64,000 bases of DNA from Plotosus lineatus (taxonomy: Eukaryota; Chordata; Actinopteri; Siluriformes; Plotosidae): the NCBI GenBank assembly GCA_024760905.1, contig CM045750.1:10658919-10722918 (forward strand), in the 5' to 3' direction. The position numbers and the translations under genes are program-made. This document shows positions 21,554 to 35,242 of this stretch, piece by piece. The notes below the pieces were generated by a model. That model saw nothing but the letters and a program-made list of their open reading frames with translations, ran no database searches and was not told the origin of the DNA. Every line of letters begins with the position of its first letter. Within the stretch, counting starts at the first letter, position 1.

Positions 21554-24500
21554 GTAAGTGTATACTGTGTTCTAATATCCTCTAACAAGGACTGCTATTT
21601 AAACAAGGGTCATCCAATAAATCCTCTCACATTTCAAAGGTAAATAGAACAATATAGGTTACAGATAATCAAGTTATTATTTTCACATATAAAACTTCAT
21701 TCAGTGAAGCTTTAGCAATCATGATTTAAAAATGATAATCCAAATAGTGCCCTCATTGTTTATACACTCCTGGAGGTGATTTCTGCAGGCTGCCGTGGCT
21801 TGATAGGTCATGTTGGGTGGAACAACTGTCATCTATTGGATGACAACCTTAAGGGCTTCAAGAGTTTGGGGTGGATGAATATAGACTCATGATTTAACCC
21901 TTTAACGCCCAGTGGGACCATATGGTCCCCTTTCAAAAAAAATGCTAATAAGCACTCGACACATTGTACTCAGTGCTGCTGCCCTTCAGAACTTGTTCTA
22001 TACTTGTTGTGGCTTCACCTGATGCAACACAGCTTGGTCCCACATGCCTCAGTCAGCTGTGAGATGACGTTGAGTGCGCAAGATTATGTTGTTCACGATT
22101 TTGTGAGAGTATTATTATATTATTATCATGCTATTATTATTAGTGCTGTTGAAAGAAATGTGTTCGGAGTGTTTCCTTAGGTCTTTTTAATGAGGAAAAA
22201 ATAATGATAAATTCTGCAAAAAAAAAAAAAACCCTGCAAAAAATAATTTGGGCATTCAAGGACTAAGAACCATAGAAATAAATCACAATGGAATGGGACG
22301 CCATCCAAGATCACCTGACCTGGAAGCATTTCCTTCAACGTCCAGTGATCTTCCAGCGGTATGTGACGTTGCGCCATTTTACCAAAACTGCACATCCACT
22401 CCTTCAACTTTAAGGGGTTCAAGTAGGGGTTGGGCCTCCAACAGACCTCGGCACCACCGCTCCTGCATCACTAAGATTTGTGTGTACAAATAGTCATTTG
22501 ATTCTTTTTTTTATTAATTTACCTTTGAAATGCAGGAGTGTTTTTTTTTTTATTAATTAATAATTAATTTTTTAGGTCATGCTGTACTTAATATACCTTC
22601 GTCAATATACAACCCTATGAATGTCCTGACAAAGCGAGTTTGATTTTTATGCTTAAGGGCTTTTGTTTTCCAAGGTAACACCTGAAGGATTTGAACCATT
22701 GCTCCAATTTGCATACACCTCAAAACTGCTTTTTACGAAAGAGAATGTGCTGGAGATCAATAACTGTGCCACCGTCCTGGGCTTCAAAAACCTGGACAAG
22801 GCCTGCTTTAATTTCATTTTACCAAAGTTCTTTAATAGCAGCAAAAGTTCGTCGAAGGACCAGAGGAACCAGTGCTGCAAGACCAAATACCGGAAAGACA
22901 AGGCAGAATCGAGCTTTAACAATGATTGTACATATGGTACTGCTGACATTTCTCCGGTCAGTCAGCAGTCAAAGAAAGAGGAGCCTGACATCTCTTCAAA
23001 TCTCAGTGAAGGAGCAGCGAGAACCTGTAGCCCATGCCCAGTAGAAATCGAGGCAGATCCTGAGTCAGAGTCAAAATATTCCTCACTTTGTCCAAAATAC
23101 CGCAAGTTTCAGCTCGCTTGTGGGAAAGGCCAGTCTTACTCTGAACCAGAAATCGAGATCACCAAGTCTACCTGCTCTCTAAACTGCCTACCTTGCTCCA
23201 GCTTTGAGAAATATGATTCTGCAGACAACGTATCAAGCAAGACCTCGACTGGATCACAGAACGAGAATGTTGTATCTTTTTGCTGCCCAACGACAAATCA
23301 GTCGCCAGTTCAGACATTTTCGAATGTTTGCTCAGACAAGACATCTCCAGAGATGTGTCCGGGGACAGCATCCTGTAGCTTAAGACTGTCTTTTCCTTCT
23401 CATTTTCCTCATCCTCCGCCGGGTGAGGGTGAAGTGGATAAAAGTTTTTCTCTGCAGGTCATGAATAAAGAGAGAACAGAAACAGATTTCAGACCTGGAA
23501 TTGTTTGTCTGAACTCCAAAACAAAGGAAAGGAGCAGTGTGGAGATGGAGGTGGCCAACCAGCTCAGTGATTGGCCTGACATCTGCAGCACCCGTGTATC
23601 AGAGACCGCTTCAGGACAAGGCGTGGTAGGCAAAAACTCGGAGCTCCATTGGCTCAAACAGCTGGAGTGTCCCTTTCTCATGGACTTTGGGGCAGTGGAT
23701 GCTCAGGTGCAATGCGGTGACGTGGCTGCTCGCTCAGTGGAGTGTTCCTATGTCTCCTCCATTCATTCAGATGAGGACTCGGATAGCTTTGACACTGAGG
23801 GGGAGAGTGAATCCTGTACCAGTGAGCAAGCAAGTCTGGTGAGCATCTTCTTTGTCATTACTGATACCTTGATATATATACAAGGGTGAGTCGGATTAAT
23901 GCAATTTGTCTTATTATATTAGAAAATAAAAGGAACCCAATCAATCTTGTCATCTATCAAGATATAGCTATACATTCCTGGGCTCACGTCCATACTACGC
24001 AACTATGATGAGGGAATGTGTTCAAGCTACATAGTACAGGGATCCCTCGCTACTTCACGCTTCAATTTATGCGGCTTCAGTGCGTCGTAGTTTTTTTTTT
24101 TTTTTAAATATTCATCGAATTAAAAAATAAGGAAATTAAGGAATAATAGGGGAAAAGTTAAGGAAAATGCCACGAAGCAAGGCCAATTATGCAAAAAAAC
24201 TTCAAACAAACAAAAACAAACAACAACCCAAAACCTCCCACCAAAACTACTTACATTTTTATGTGAGGTGCGCAGCTGAGTGCGCGTCTGTATGTGGGTG
24301 TATTTATATTTTATTTCCATCTTATGCATTATTTTTAATGCAGCCGTGAGGGGGGGGCACAAACCAGTGTCTCTCCCTCACGCCGGTCCCAAGCCCGGAT
24401 AAATGCAGAGGGTTGCGTCAGGAAGGGCATCCGGCGTAAAACAAATGCCAAATAAACTATGCGAATCACAAGAAAGAATGACATACCGGATCGGTCGAGG

Positions 24501-27500
24501 CCCGGGTTAACAACGACCGCCATCAGTGCCGTCAACCAACAGGGTGCTGATGGAAATTGGACTACTGTTGGTGAAGACGTCAAGAAGGAGAGGCGGGAGG
24601 CGTGTCCGTTGCCAGAGAGAGAAGAGGAAAGGCATGAGCCTAGGACTGAAAGTAGGGACTTTGAATGTTGGAACTATGACAGGAAAAGGTAGAGAGCTGG
24701 CTGACATGATGCAGAGGAGGAAGGTGGACATACTGTGTGTTCAGGAGACCAGGTGGAAAGGTCGCAAGGCTAGAAGCATAGGAGCAGGGTTTAAGCTGTT
24801 TTATCACGGTGTGGATGGGAAGAGAAATGGAGTCGAGTCATCTTGAAGGAGGAGTTTGCCAGGAATGTTCTAGAAGTGAAAAGAGTGTCAGACAGAGTGA
24901 TGAGTCTCAAGTTAGAAATTAAAGGTGTGATGGTCAATGTTGTTAGTGCTTATGCCCCCACAGACAGGATGGAGCGAGAAGAGAAGGAGAGATTCTGGAG
25001 GAGTTAGATGAAGTGATGCAGAGTACCCCCAGAGGTGAAAGAGTGGTTATTGGGCAGACTTCAATGGACCTGGCGGTGCAGGAAACAGGGGGGGCGAGGA
25101 AGTGATGGGTAGGTTTGGTATCCAGGACAGGAACGCATGAAGGACAGATGTTGGTAGATTTTGCAAAAAGGATGGAAATGGCTGTGGTGAATACTTTCTT
25201 CCAGAAGAGAGAGGAGCATAGGGTGACTTATAAAAGTGGAGGTAGGAGCACACAGGTAGACTACATCTTGTGCAGGCGATGTAATTTAAAGAAGTCAGTG
25301 ACTGCAAAGTAGTAGCGGGTGAGAGTGTTGCCAAACAGCATAGGATGGTGGTGTGCAGGATGATGCTGATGGTGAGGAAGGTGAAGAAGGCAAAGGCAGA
25401 GCAGAAGACAAAGTGGTGGAAGTTGAAAAGGAAGAGGTCGGGTTGTCTTCAGGAGGAGTTGAAACAGGCTTTGGGTGGTCAGGAAGTGCTTCCAGATGAC
25501 TGGACAACCACAGCGAATGTGATCAGGACACAGGTAGAGAATACTTGGTGTGTCATCTGGAACGAAAGTAGATAAGGAGACTTGGTGGTGGAATGAGGAA
25601 GTGCAGGAGTGTGTACAAAGGAAGAGATTAGCTAAGAAGAAGAGGGACATTGACAAAACCGAAGAGAGTAAACAGGAGTACAGGGAGGCGCGAGCGTAAA
25701 GCAAAGGTAGCAGTGTCAAAGGCCAAACAGAGCGCGCTTGATGACTTGTATGCTCGGTTGGAAAGTAAGGAGGAGAAAATGATTTATACAGGTTGGCACA
25801 GCAGAGAAATAGAGATGGGAAGGACGTGCAGCAAGTTAGATTGATAAAGGACAGAGAGGGAAATGTATTGACTGATGACAGAAGTGTGCTGGGAAGATGG
25901 AAAGAGTACTTTGAAGAGCTGATGAATGAGGAAAATGAGAGAGAAAAAAAGAGGAGAAGAGGTGACTGTTGAGGACCAGGAAGTAGCAAAGATTAGTAAG
26001 GGTGAAGTGAGGAGGGCCTTGAAGAGGATGAAGAATGGAAAGGCAGTTGGTCCTGATGACATGCCGGTGGAGGTATGGAAGTGTCTAGGAGAGGAGTAGC
26101 AGTAGATTTTCTGACAAGAACATTTAACAAGGTCTTAGAGAGTGAGAGGATGCCAGAGGAGTGGAGGAGAAGTGGGCTGGGGCCCATTTTTAAGAACAAG
26201 GGAGGCGTGCAGAGTTGTGGGCAACTACAGAGGGATAAAGTTGATGAGCCATACGATGAAGTTATGGGAAAGAATAGTGGAAGCTAGACTAAGGGCAGAA
26301 GTCAGCATTTGTGAACAACAGTTTGGTTTCATGCCCAGAAAGAGCACCACAGATGCAGTGTTTGCCTTGAGGATGTTAATAGAGAAGTACAGAGAAGGTC
26401 AGACGGAGCTGCATTGTGCCTTTGTGGATCTGGAGAAAGCATATGACAGGGTGCCGAGAGAAGAACTGTGGTATTGCATGAGGAAGTCTGGAGTGGCAGA
26501 GAAGTATGTTAGAGTGGTGCAGGACATGTATGAGAGATGTAAGACAGTGGTGAGGTGTGCTGTCGGTGTGACAGAAGAGTTCAAGGTGGAGGTGGGACTG
26601 CATCAAGGGTCAGCTCTCAGCCCCTTCTTGTTCAAGCTATGGTGATGGACAGGCTGACAGACGAGGTTAGACAAGATTCCCATGGACTATGATGTTTACA
26701 GATGACATTGTAATCTGTAGTGAGAGCAGAGAACAAGTGCAGGAAAATCTAGAGAGGTGGAGGTATGCCCTGGAAAGGAGGGGAATGAAGATTTAGCCTC
26801 AGTAAGACAGAATACATGTGCATGAATGCCAAGGACCAAAGAGGAACAGGTGAGATTACAGGGAGCAGAGATAAGAAAGGTGGAGGATTTTAAGTACTTA
26901 GGCTCAACAATCCAGAGCAATGGAGAGTGTGGAAAAAGAGGTCAAAGCGTGTGCAGGCAGGTTGGAATGGTTGGAGAAAAGTGTCCGGTGTGATGTGTGA
27001 TAGGAGGGTATCGGCAAAAATGAAAGGAAAAGTGTACAAGACGGTGTTGAGGCCAACGATGCTGTATGGGTTAGAAACAGTGGCCCTGGGGAAAAGACAG
27101 GAGTCAGAGTTGGAGGTAGCAGAGATGGAAATGTTGAGGTTCTCTTTGGGAGAACGAGGATGGATAGGATTAGGAATGAGCACATCAGAGGGACAGCACA
27201 TGTAGCGTTTTTGGAGACAAAGTCAGAGAGGCTAGATTGAGATGGTTTGGACATGTACAGAGGAGGGATAGTGAGTATATTGGTAATAGGATGCTGAGGC
27301 TGGAACTACCAGGCAAAAGGCCTAGAGGAAGACCAAAGAGACGATTCATGGGTGTGGTGAAGGAAGACATGAAGGTCGTTGGTGTAAGAGAAGAAGATGC
27401 AAAGGATAGGGTGAGATGGAGGCAGATGATTCGCTGTGGCGACCCCTGAAGGGAAAAGCCGAAAGGAAAAGAAGAAGAAGAAGATCTTATGCATTATTTT

Positions 27501-30500
27501 TGAATGTTTATTATTACAAGCATTTATAGTGTTGAATGTGTATTTGTTGATATTATCTATATACATACGTCAGTTGGGGGGGGGGGTCGATCCTACTTCG
27601 TGGAATTCGGCGGTCGGGGGGGGAGGGGGGTAAATCTGGTGAATCCAACATTTGCTACATTTGTCAGCATTTTGCCTGCTCTGTGAGATGCAGGCTGAAA
27701 AGACTTGGTTCAAGAATCCACAAAGTCAGACTAAATGAGTAGATTAATACTTACTCACCTGGCTTGGCACTCTCAGACTTATCTCCATTTGGTTCAATGA
27801 AAGAGCCACTGAGGGCCAAACGTTACAGTGGTGACGAAGAAGTAAAAACTGCTGTAAGGAATTGGATAGATCAACAGTAGCTGAATTTTACGAAGCTGGG
27901 ACGCATGCCCTCATTCGCAGTAAGAACACTAACATTATAACAGGTGACTTTTCCTTTCGGCTGTTCCCTTCAGCGAATCATCTTTCTCCATCTCACCCCA
28001 TCCTCTGCATCTTCTACTCTTACACCATTTACCTTCATGTCCACCTTCACCACATCCATATATATTCTCTTTGGTGTTCCTCTTGGCCTTCTGCCTGGTA
28101 GTTCCAACCTCAGCATCCGATCCCTCCTCTGTACATGTCCAAACCATCTCAATCTAGACTCTCTGACTTTGTCTCCAAAACCTCTTACATGTGTTGTCGA
28201 TCTGATGTACTCATTTGTGTATGTCATGTTTGTGTTCCTTATACAGTGGTACCTCATCTTATGAAATTAATTTATTCCAGAAGTGGTTTCGTAACCTGAT
28301 TTTTTTTCGTATGTTGAGTGACATTTTACATGTAAAAGGCCTGATTCGCTCCAAGGCCCCCAAACACTACCCCTAAACCCTTTAAAAATGATAAAAGCAT
28401 ACCTTTTTCAAACAGTATGAACGGAAGTGCGAACCTTCCACTGCTAACCAAGCGTCGGAGTCGTCGTTCAGCCCCTCCTCGCCTGCTGCATCTCCGCCTG
28501 GGTTGATTGTTATCCGGGGTGCGGCTAGCATTGAGCTACCATAGCATATTAGCATCTGGATAGGAGATGAGTGTGCTCAGTTCTAAATGTCCAAGGACTG
28601 TGCTCTCATAGCTATAGTAGGGTTGCACGGTCATAGACGAGCATAGTGCAAAAAAGCAAACGAACAAAAACAACATTTAAAACAAACAAAGAAACAATTT
28701 GACTCCAAGAACTCCACAATGTCACCCTCTAGGAAGCGCCATCTTGACCATTTAAGGCCTCCTTCTGCTTAAATATCGTACCGATGGTAGACGGGTTTTG
28801 GCCATATTCCTTTGCGTTATCACTCAACCACATGCCATGAATCACTATCTTGGGGCCCATGATGAATGACGAAAAATAAAGTTGCAATGAGCACACTCGA
28901 AAAACTCATAAAACAACAGTAACTCTGTCCTTTAAGCGTGTTAGAACTCCATGACAAAGGCACACAAAAAGCATCATTTGTATCATGGAGATGCAACTCC
29001 CTCCTCGCCAATGGGAGGCCAGTAGGGCGGGTGTTGGGAGACAGCCAATGGGAGAGCAACTCTATCTCACCAATTTTAAAATAAAAGCTGAGCGCTGCAT
29101 TGTTTGAATTTTTTGAGATGACGCGTTTTGTAACGTGAATTTTTTTACATCCAGAGATGGAAATTTTAGGTAAATACGTTCTGTAACTTGAATTTTTCGT
29201 TTGTTGGGTCTGTCGTAAGGTGAGGTACCACTGTATATCCATTCATTCATTTTCTGTAACCGATTAATTCTAATTAGGGGCACGGGGAACATTCCAGTCG
29301 ACTCCGCGCGAGGGCAGAGTACACCCTAGACGGCTCACCAGGCCATCGCAGGGCAGAAACACGCTGATGCCTATGCAACAGAGACGTGCCTGGCCTTTGA
29401 TAACCCAGTTAGCTGCATTGGGGAGACAGCAGTGACAACCGTTGCCAGTTGAGCTTGAACGCCCAACCATGGGATCAGTAATCCAGCACCTTTACCACCA
29501 GGCCACCACTGGTTCCTTATATATAATAAAACGAATTGCATCACTTCTAACTCGCCCTTGATTTATTTCTCCTTGTGGAATGTTGATCCTGCAGTGAGCA
29601 AGCTTTATTTATTATGACTTGACCACAGGATCTTATTACAGCGAGAAAAAGAAATAACAGGTCTACAGATAAAAAAAAGAAAGAAATAAGAAAGTTAAAC
29701 TGTAAGAGAACATGAATGACTGATATAGCCACATGTAGTGAGAAGAAACTACTAAACATATGCAGTTCCTCATTACAAAACAAGCCGTGGTGAAATGTAT
29801 GCCATGAGCTATGGGGCAAAGTGCGTTATTTACAAGAGATGCCCTGTTTCACACAGAATGCTTGAATGGATCAGTGAGAAATATGTAAATGTTCTTTCAT
29901 TCATTTTCTGAACCACTCAATCGTATTAGAGTCAGGGGGAGGCTGTCTCAACCAACTCTGAGCAAAGGTGGGGTACACCCTGGACAGCTTGCCAGTTCAT
30001 CACAGGGCAAAACACACACACACACACACAATTTGGAACAGCCAGTTAGCTATAATGTTCATGTATTTGTGCTGTGGGAGGAAACTGGAATACCCAGAGG
30101 AAACCCAGGCATGTACAGGGAGAGCATGCAAACTATACACAGAAATGTCCAAACCCAGGACCGTTTTGATGTGAGGCAAACATACTAACTGCTACACCAC
30201 TGTGCTGACACTTTAAGTGCAGTTATTTGATAATTTCTTCATTGGTTGTACTGTATATTCCTTACATTCTAAATCCCAATGAAGGCCATTTCATTTCCAT
30301 GGTTTAATGTGGAAAAAAGTACAAGGGGTGTGTGTGTGTGTGTGTGTGGGGTGGGGTGGGGGGTGGGGGGGGGGGGGGGGTCTTGAGTTAGTGAATACTT
30401 TTGTGAGCCACTCAATAAATGAGGCGGTGGTGGCCTAGTGGTAAAGAGGCTGGATCACTGATCCTATGGTTGGGGGTTCAAGCCCCACTCACCATAGGTT

Positions 30501-31612
30501 ATCCCTGTCCCCTCAGTGCAGCTAACTGGGTTATCAAAGGCCGGCCGTGTCTCTCACTGTTTATGGTGTGAGGCTGTAAAAGAACCATTCCTGACTTTTT
30601 ACAAGAGTAGCTGCATAGCCGTCACCGTGTTTCCACCATGCGATAGCCTGGCGAGCTGTCCAGGGTGTACTCTGCCCTCGTCCGGAGTCATCTGGGATGG
30701 GTGCCAGCCTCCCTGCGACCCTAATTAGGATTAAGCGGTTATAGAAAATGAACTGAACTCGATGAATGAACTAATGAATTTAATCAAGTCCATGTGATGG
30801 CAGTTTGTGATCATTGTATATCTCAAATCACATGTAATGCGTCTTAATCAATGTCTAAACCGTTATTACTAAAATATAAGGCTAAAAAACCTGATTATAA
30901 AAGCACCCAGACCATGTAGATTTACCTTTTTTCATACTTCATGCTGTAGAAGTCCTAAAACCAACTGTGAAATAGCCGTGCTTGTTGAGGAGCTATAAAA
31001 TGTTGGCAGTGTGCTTACTTGCATTATTGCTGACTCGTAACCAGGTTTATAGAAACGGCAACAGTCCAACAGATCACAAAAAAAAATGTTATGCGGACTC
31101 AGGCAGTCATAATACTAAACCAGATTCAGTGTCAAACCTTCTGTTAAAAATAAATAAATAAAAAATAGGAAGAGTTATGATGGGACAGATTTGTGTGGGG
31201 GTTGGGGAACAGCTGCACCTTCTCTTCCTCCACCTTCATGGCTGAAGTGCCCTTGAGTAGGGCACCCAAACCCCAACTGCTCTCTGGGTGGCCCAATGCA
31301 TGGCAGTCCACTGCTCTGTGTGTGCGCCCGAGCTCACCGTTTACGTGGGTGTGCTCACTCTGGATGTGTTCAATGCAGAAACAGGAATTTTCCTTACAGC
31401 ATAATACAGTACAGCAAAATCAGAATTACTATTATAGACACTCCCCTACTTGCGTTCATCCGTTTTACGGTTTTTTCAATTTTACGTTTTTTTTTTTCCA
31501 GAAAAAAAAGTCAAATTTTGAGTTTAGACGTTCCTACGTAGTACGCTGACGTAATAACGCTGCGTCCATTGTTTACAAACGACAGACTGAACATGCCCCT
31601 CCTTCTTCCCAT

Positions 31613-31654
<42 letters not shown>

Positions 31655-32699
31655 TAAATATATATATATAAATATAAATATATATAATATATTTACCAAA
31701 CAAAAATGTAAGTCGGGGAGCGTCTGTATATGTTATTATATAATATAGGACAGCATGGTGGCGGTGTACTGGCTAGTAGTTCTGCCTTTCGACACGAAGG
31801 TCTCAGGGTCAAGCCCTGCAGCCAGTAAAGCCATTTCTCTGTGAAGTTTACCTGTGCTCCCATGCTTATGTGGGTTTCCTCAAGGTGCTCTGGTTTTCTC
31901 CCACAGTCCAAAGACATGCACTTTATTCTAATCAAACTTGCATCATGTACAGTTGGACAGCACATTTCTGATAAATGTCACAAAAATCTATTGTAGGAGT
32001 GAAAATCTATTGAAAATATCTGAATTATCTTTAGAAGAAAAGGACATGCCCTTTACACAATGTGGACGAGCAGACACAACCATAACCTCAAGTCTGACTG
32101 TATGTCTTCATCACAAGAAACTTTACCTTGACAAATCTGAATTATTATAGAAATAATGCTGGTCATTCATCAGAAATATTGCATGTAACATCTGACAGTT
32201 TATGAGTAAGAACCCAGAAGAGAAATGGTACTTATGCTGGTAATGTTCTTGATTTTCCCCTGAGAGAATCAGTTATGGAAATCACTGGAACACTTTCAGA
32301 AATCACTGTCTGTGAAGACAGTTTGCAGAAATGCAGGCTTTTGAATGGAGCGCCCACAGCAAGTCAGATGGTTCCTCTTTAATTCGAAGGACGAGTCATT
32401 CATGGTTTCCAAGAAGTTGACAAGAATTGTCTATCACAGAACGGTTTTCTACTGTTAACATGAGCTCTGGCCTGGAAAAGACAGCAACGTTTCTGGATCA
32501 GGTTCTCATGGCTTCTTCTTATGATAATGTTTTACCTATTAGCTGCATTTCCTGATGTTACGGTCTGCACGGCTCTCCCAATGTGTAATCGGTTCAAATG
32601 AGTAACTCACTATGTGGTGGGTCCTTGTCAATGCAAAGCCGTTGACACGCATGCCACCCATCAATGAGGACATAATGATTGTGAATAAAATATGGGTTC

Positions 32700-32738
<39 letters not shown>

Positions 32739-35189
32739 GCAGTGGTGGTATAGGGCGCTGGATCGCTGATCCAAAGGTTAGGGGTTCGAGTCCCACTCTC
32801 CACAAGGTTGTCACTGTCCCCCCCCCCAGTGCGGCTAACTGGGTTATCAAAGGCGGGCCATGTCTCTCATTGTCTATAGTTAGAGGCATGTAAAAGAACC
32901 ATTGCTGACTTTCGTAAAGAGTAGCTGCAAAGTCGTGTTTCTGTCCCTTGCTAAAAAGGGTTGTGACAGGAAGGGCATCCGACGTAAAAACCTCTGCCAA
33001 ATCAAACATGCGAATCAAGATGATTCACTGTGGCGACTCCCGAGTGAAAGGGAAAAAACCGAAAGGAAGACATAGAGAGTGAGCAGATGCTGGAGGAGTG
33101 GAGGAGAAGTGTGCTGGTGCCCATTTTTAAGAACAAGGGAGACGTGCAGAGTTGCAGCAACTACAGAGGGATAAAGTTGATGAGCCATACGATGAAGTTA
33201 TGGGAAAGAATAGTGGAAGCTAGACTAAGGGCAGAGGTCAGCATTTGTGAACAACAGTTTGCTTTCATGCCAAGAAAGAGCACCACAGATGCAATGTTTG
33301 CCTTGAGGATGTTAATAGAGAAGTACAGAGAAGGTCAGAGGGAGCTACATTGTGCCTTTGTGGATCTGGAAAAAGCATATGACAGGGTGCCAAGAGAAGA
33401 ACTGTGGTATTGCATGAGGAAGTCTGGAGTGGCAGAGAAGTATGTTAGAGTGGTGCAGGACATGTATGAGAGATGTAAGACAGTGGTGAGGTGTGCTGTC
33501 GGTGTGACCGGCGTATTCAGGGTGGAGGTGGGACTACATCAAGGGTCAGCTCTGAGCGCCTTCTTGCTTGCTATGGTGATGGACAGGCTGCCAGGCGAGG
33601 TGGGACAAGAATCTCCATGGACTATGATGTTTGCAGATGACATCGTGATCTGTAGTGAGAGCAGAGAACAAGTGCAGGAAAATCTCGAGAGGTGGAGGTA
33701 TGCCCTGGAAAGGAGAGGAATGAAGGTTAGCCTCAGAAAATCAGAATACATGTGTGTGAATGAGAAGGACCCAGGAGGAACGGTGATGTTACAGGGAGCA
33801 GAGATAACGAAGGTGGAGGATTTTAAGTACTTAGGCTCAACAATCCAGAGCAATGGAGAGTGTTGAAAAGAGGTGAAGAAGCGTGTGCAGGCAGGCTGGA
33901 ATGGTTGGAGAAAAGTATCCGGTGTGATGTGCGATAGGAGAGTGTCAGCAAGAATGAAGGGAAAAGTGTACAAGATGGTGGTGAGGCCAGCGATGTTGTA
34001 TGGCTTAGAAACAGTAGCGCTGAGGAAAAGGCAGGAGGCAGAGCTGGAGGTAGCGGAGATGAAAATGTTGAGGTTCTCCCTGGGAGTAACGAGGATGGAT
34101 AGGATCAGAAATGAGTATATCAGAGGGACAGCCCACGTAAGATGTTTTGGAGACAAAGTCAGAGAGGCTAGATTGAGATGGTTTGGACATGTACAGAGGA
34201 GGGATAGTGAGTATATTGGCAGTAGGATGCTGAGGTTGGAACTACCAGGCAGAAGGCCTCGAGGAAGACCGAAGAAGAGATTTATGGATGTGGTGAAGGA
34301 AGACATGAAGGTTGTTGGAGTCAGAAAAGAAGATGCGGAGGACAGGGTGAGGTGGAGGCGGATGATTTGCTGTGGCGACCCCTGAAGGGAGCAGCCGAAA
34401 GTAAAAGAAGAAGAAGAAGATATATATACACACACACACATACAGTAGTACCTCACCTAACAAAATTAATCCGTTCCAGAAGTGGTTTCGTAACCTGATT
34501 TTTTTTTTCTTAAGTTGAACCGCATTTTTCATGTAAAAGCCCTGATTCGTTCCAAGGCCCCCAATACTACCCCCTAAACCCTTTAAAAACTATAAAAGTA
34601 TACCCTTTAAGGCCTTCTGCTTCAATATCGTACCGATGGTAGACGGGTTTCGCCATATTCCTTTGCAATATCACTCAACCGCATGCCACGAGCCTGCTTC
34701 TTTTAACTCACACAGGGAATCACTTTTACCAGGAATCACACGCGTGTGTGTGTGTTGACCATGTCTTCTTAGCGGAGTTATACTCTTACAAATGTAGTTA
34801 AAGCAAGGTTAAAAGCCTGAGCCAAAAACTAAAGTTGCAATGAGCACACTCGAAAAACTCACGAAACAACAGTAACTCATGTTAGAACTCCGTGACGAAC
34901 AATGGGTCGAAGCCACACGAAAAGCATACAGGTCCATAATAGCCAATGGGAGGGAGCTGCGTCATGGGTATTAGGAGATACAGCTCCCTCCTAGCCAATG
35001 GGAGGCCAGTGGGGCGGGATGTTGGGTGATAGCCAATAGGAGAGCAACTTGCGCATTGTTTGAATTTTTGAGATGGCGCGTTTCGTGACATGAATTTGTT
35101 TCATATCCAGAGATGGAAATTTTAGGTAAATGCGTTTAGTAACCTGGATTTTTCGTTTGTTGGGTCTTTCGTAAGGTGAGGTACCACTG

Positions 35190-35242
<53 letters not shown>

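Noticed and set aside
21902..21922. Palindrome GGGACCATATGGTCCC as a regulatory site
   Set aside because: Perfect 16-bp palindrome, but it sits in a probable repeat end and does not meet the CArG consensus (only four A/T between CC and GG).
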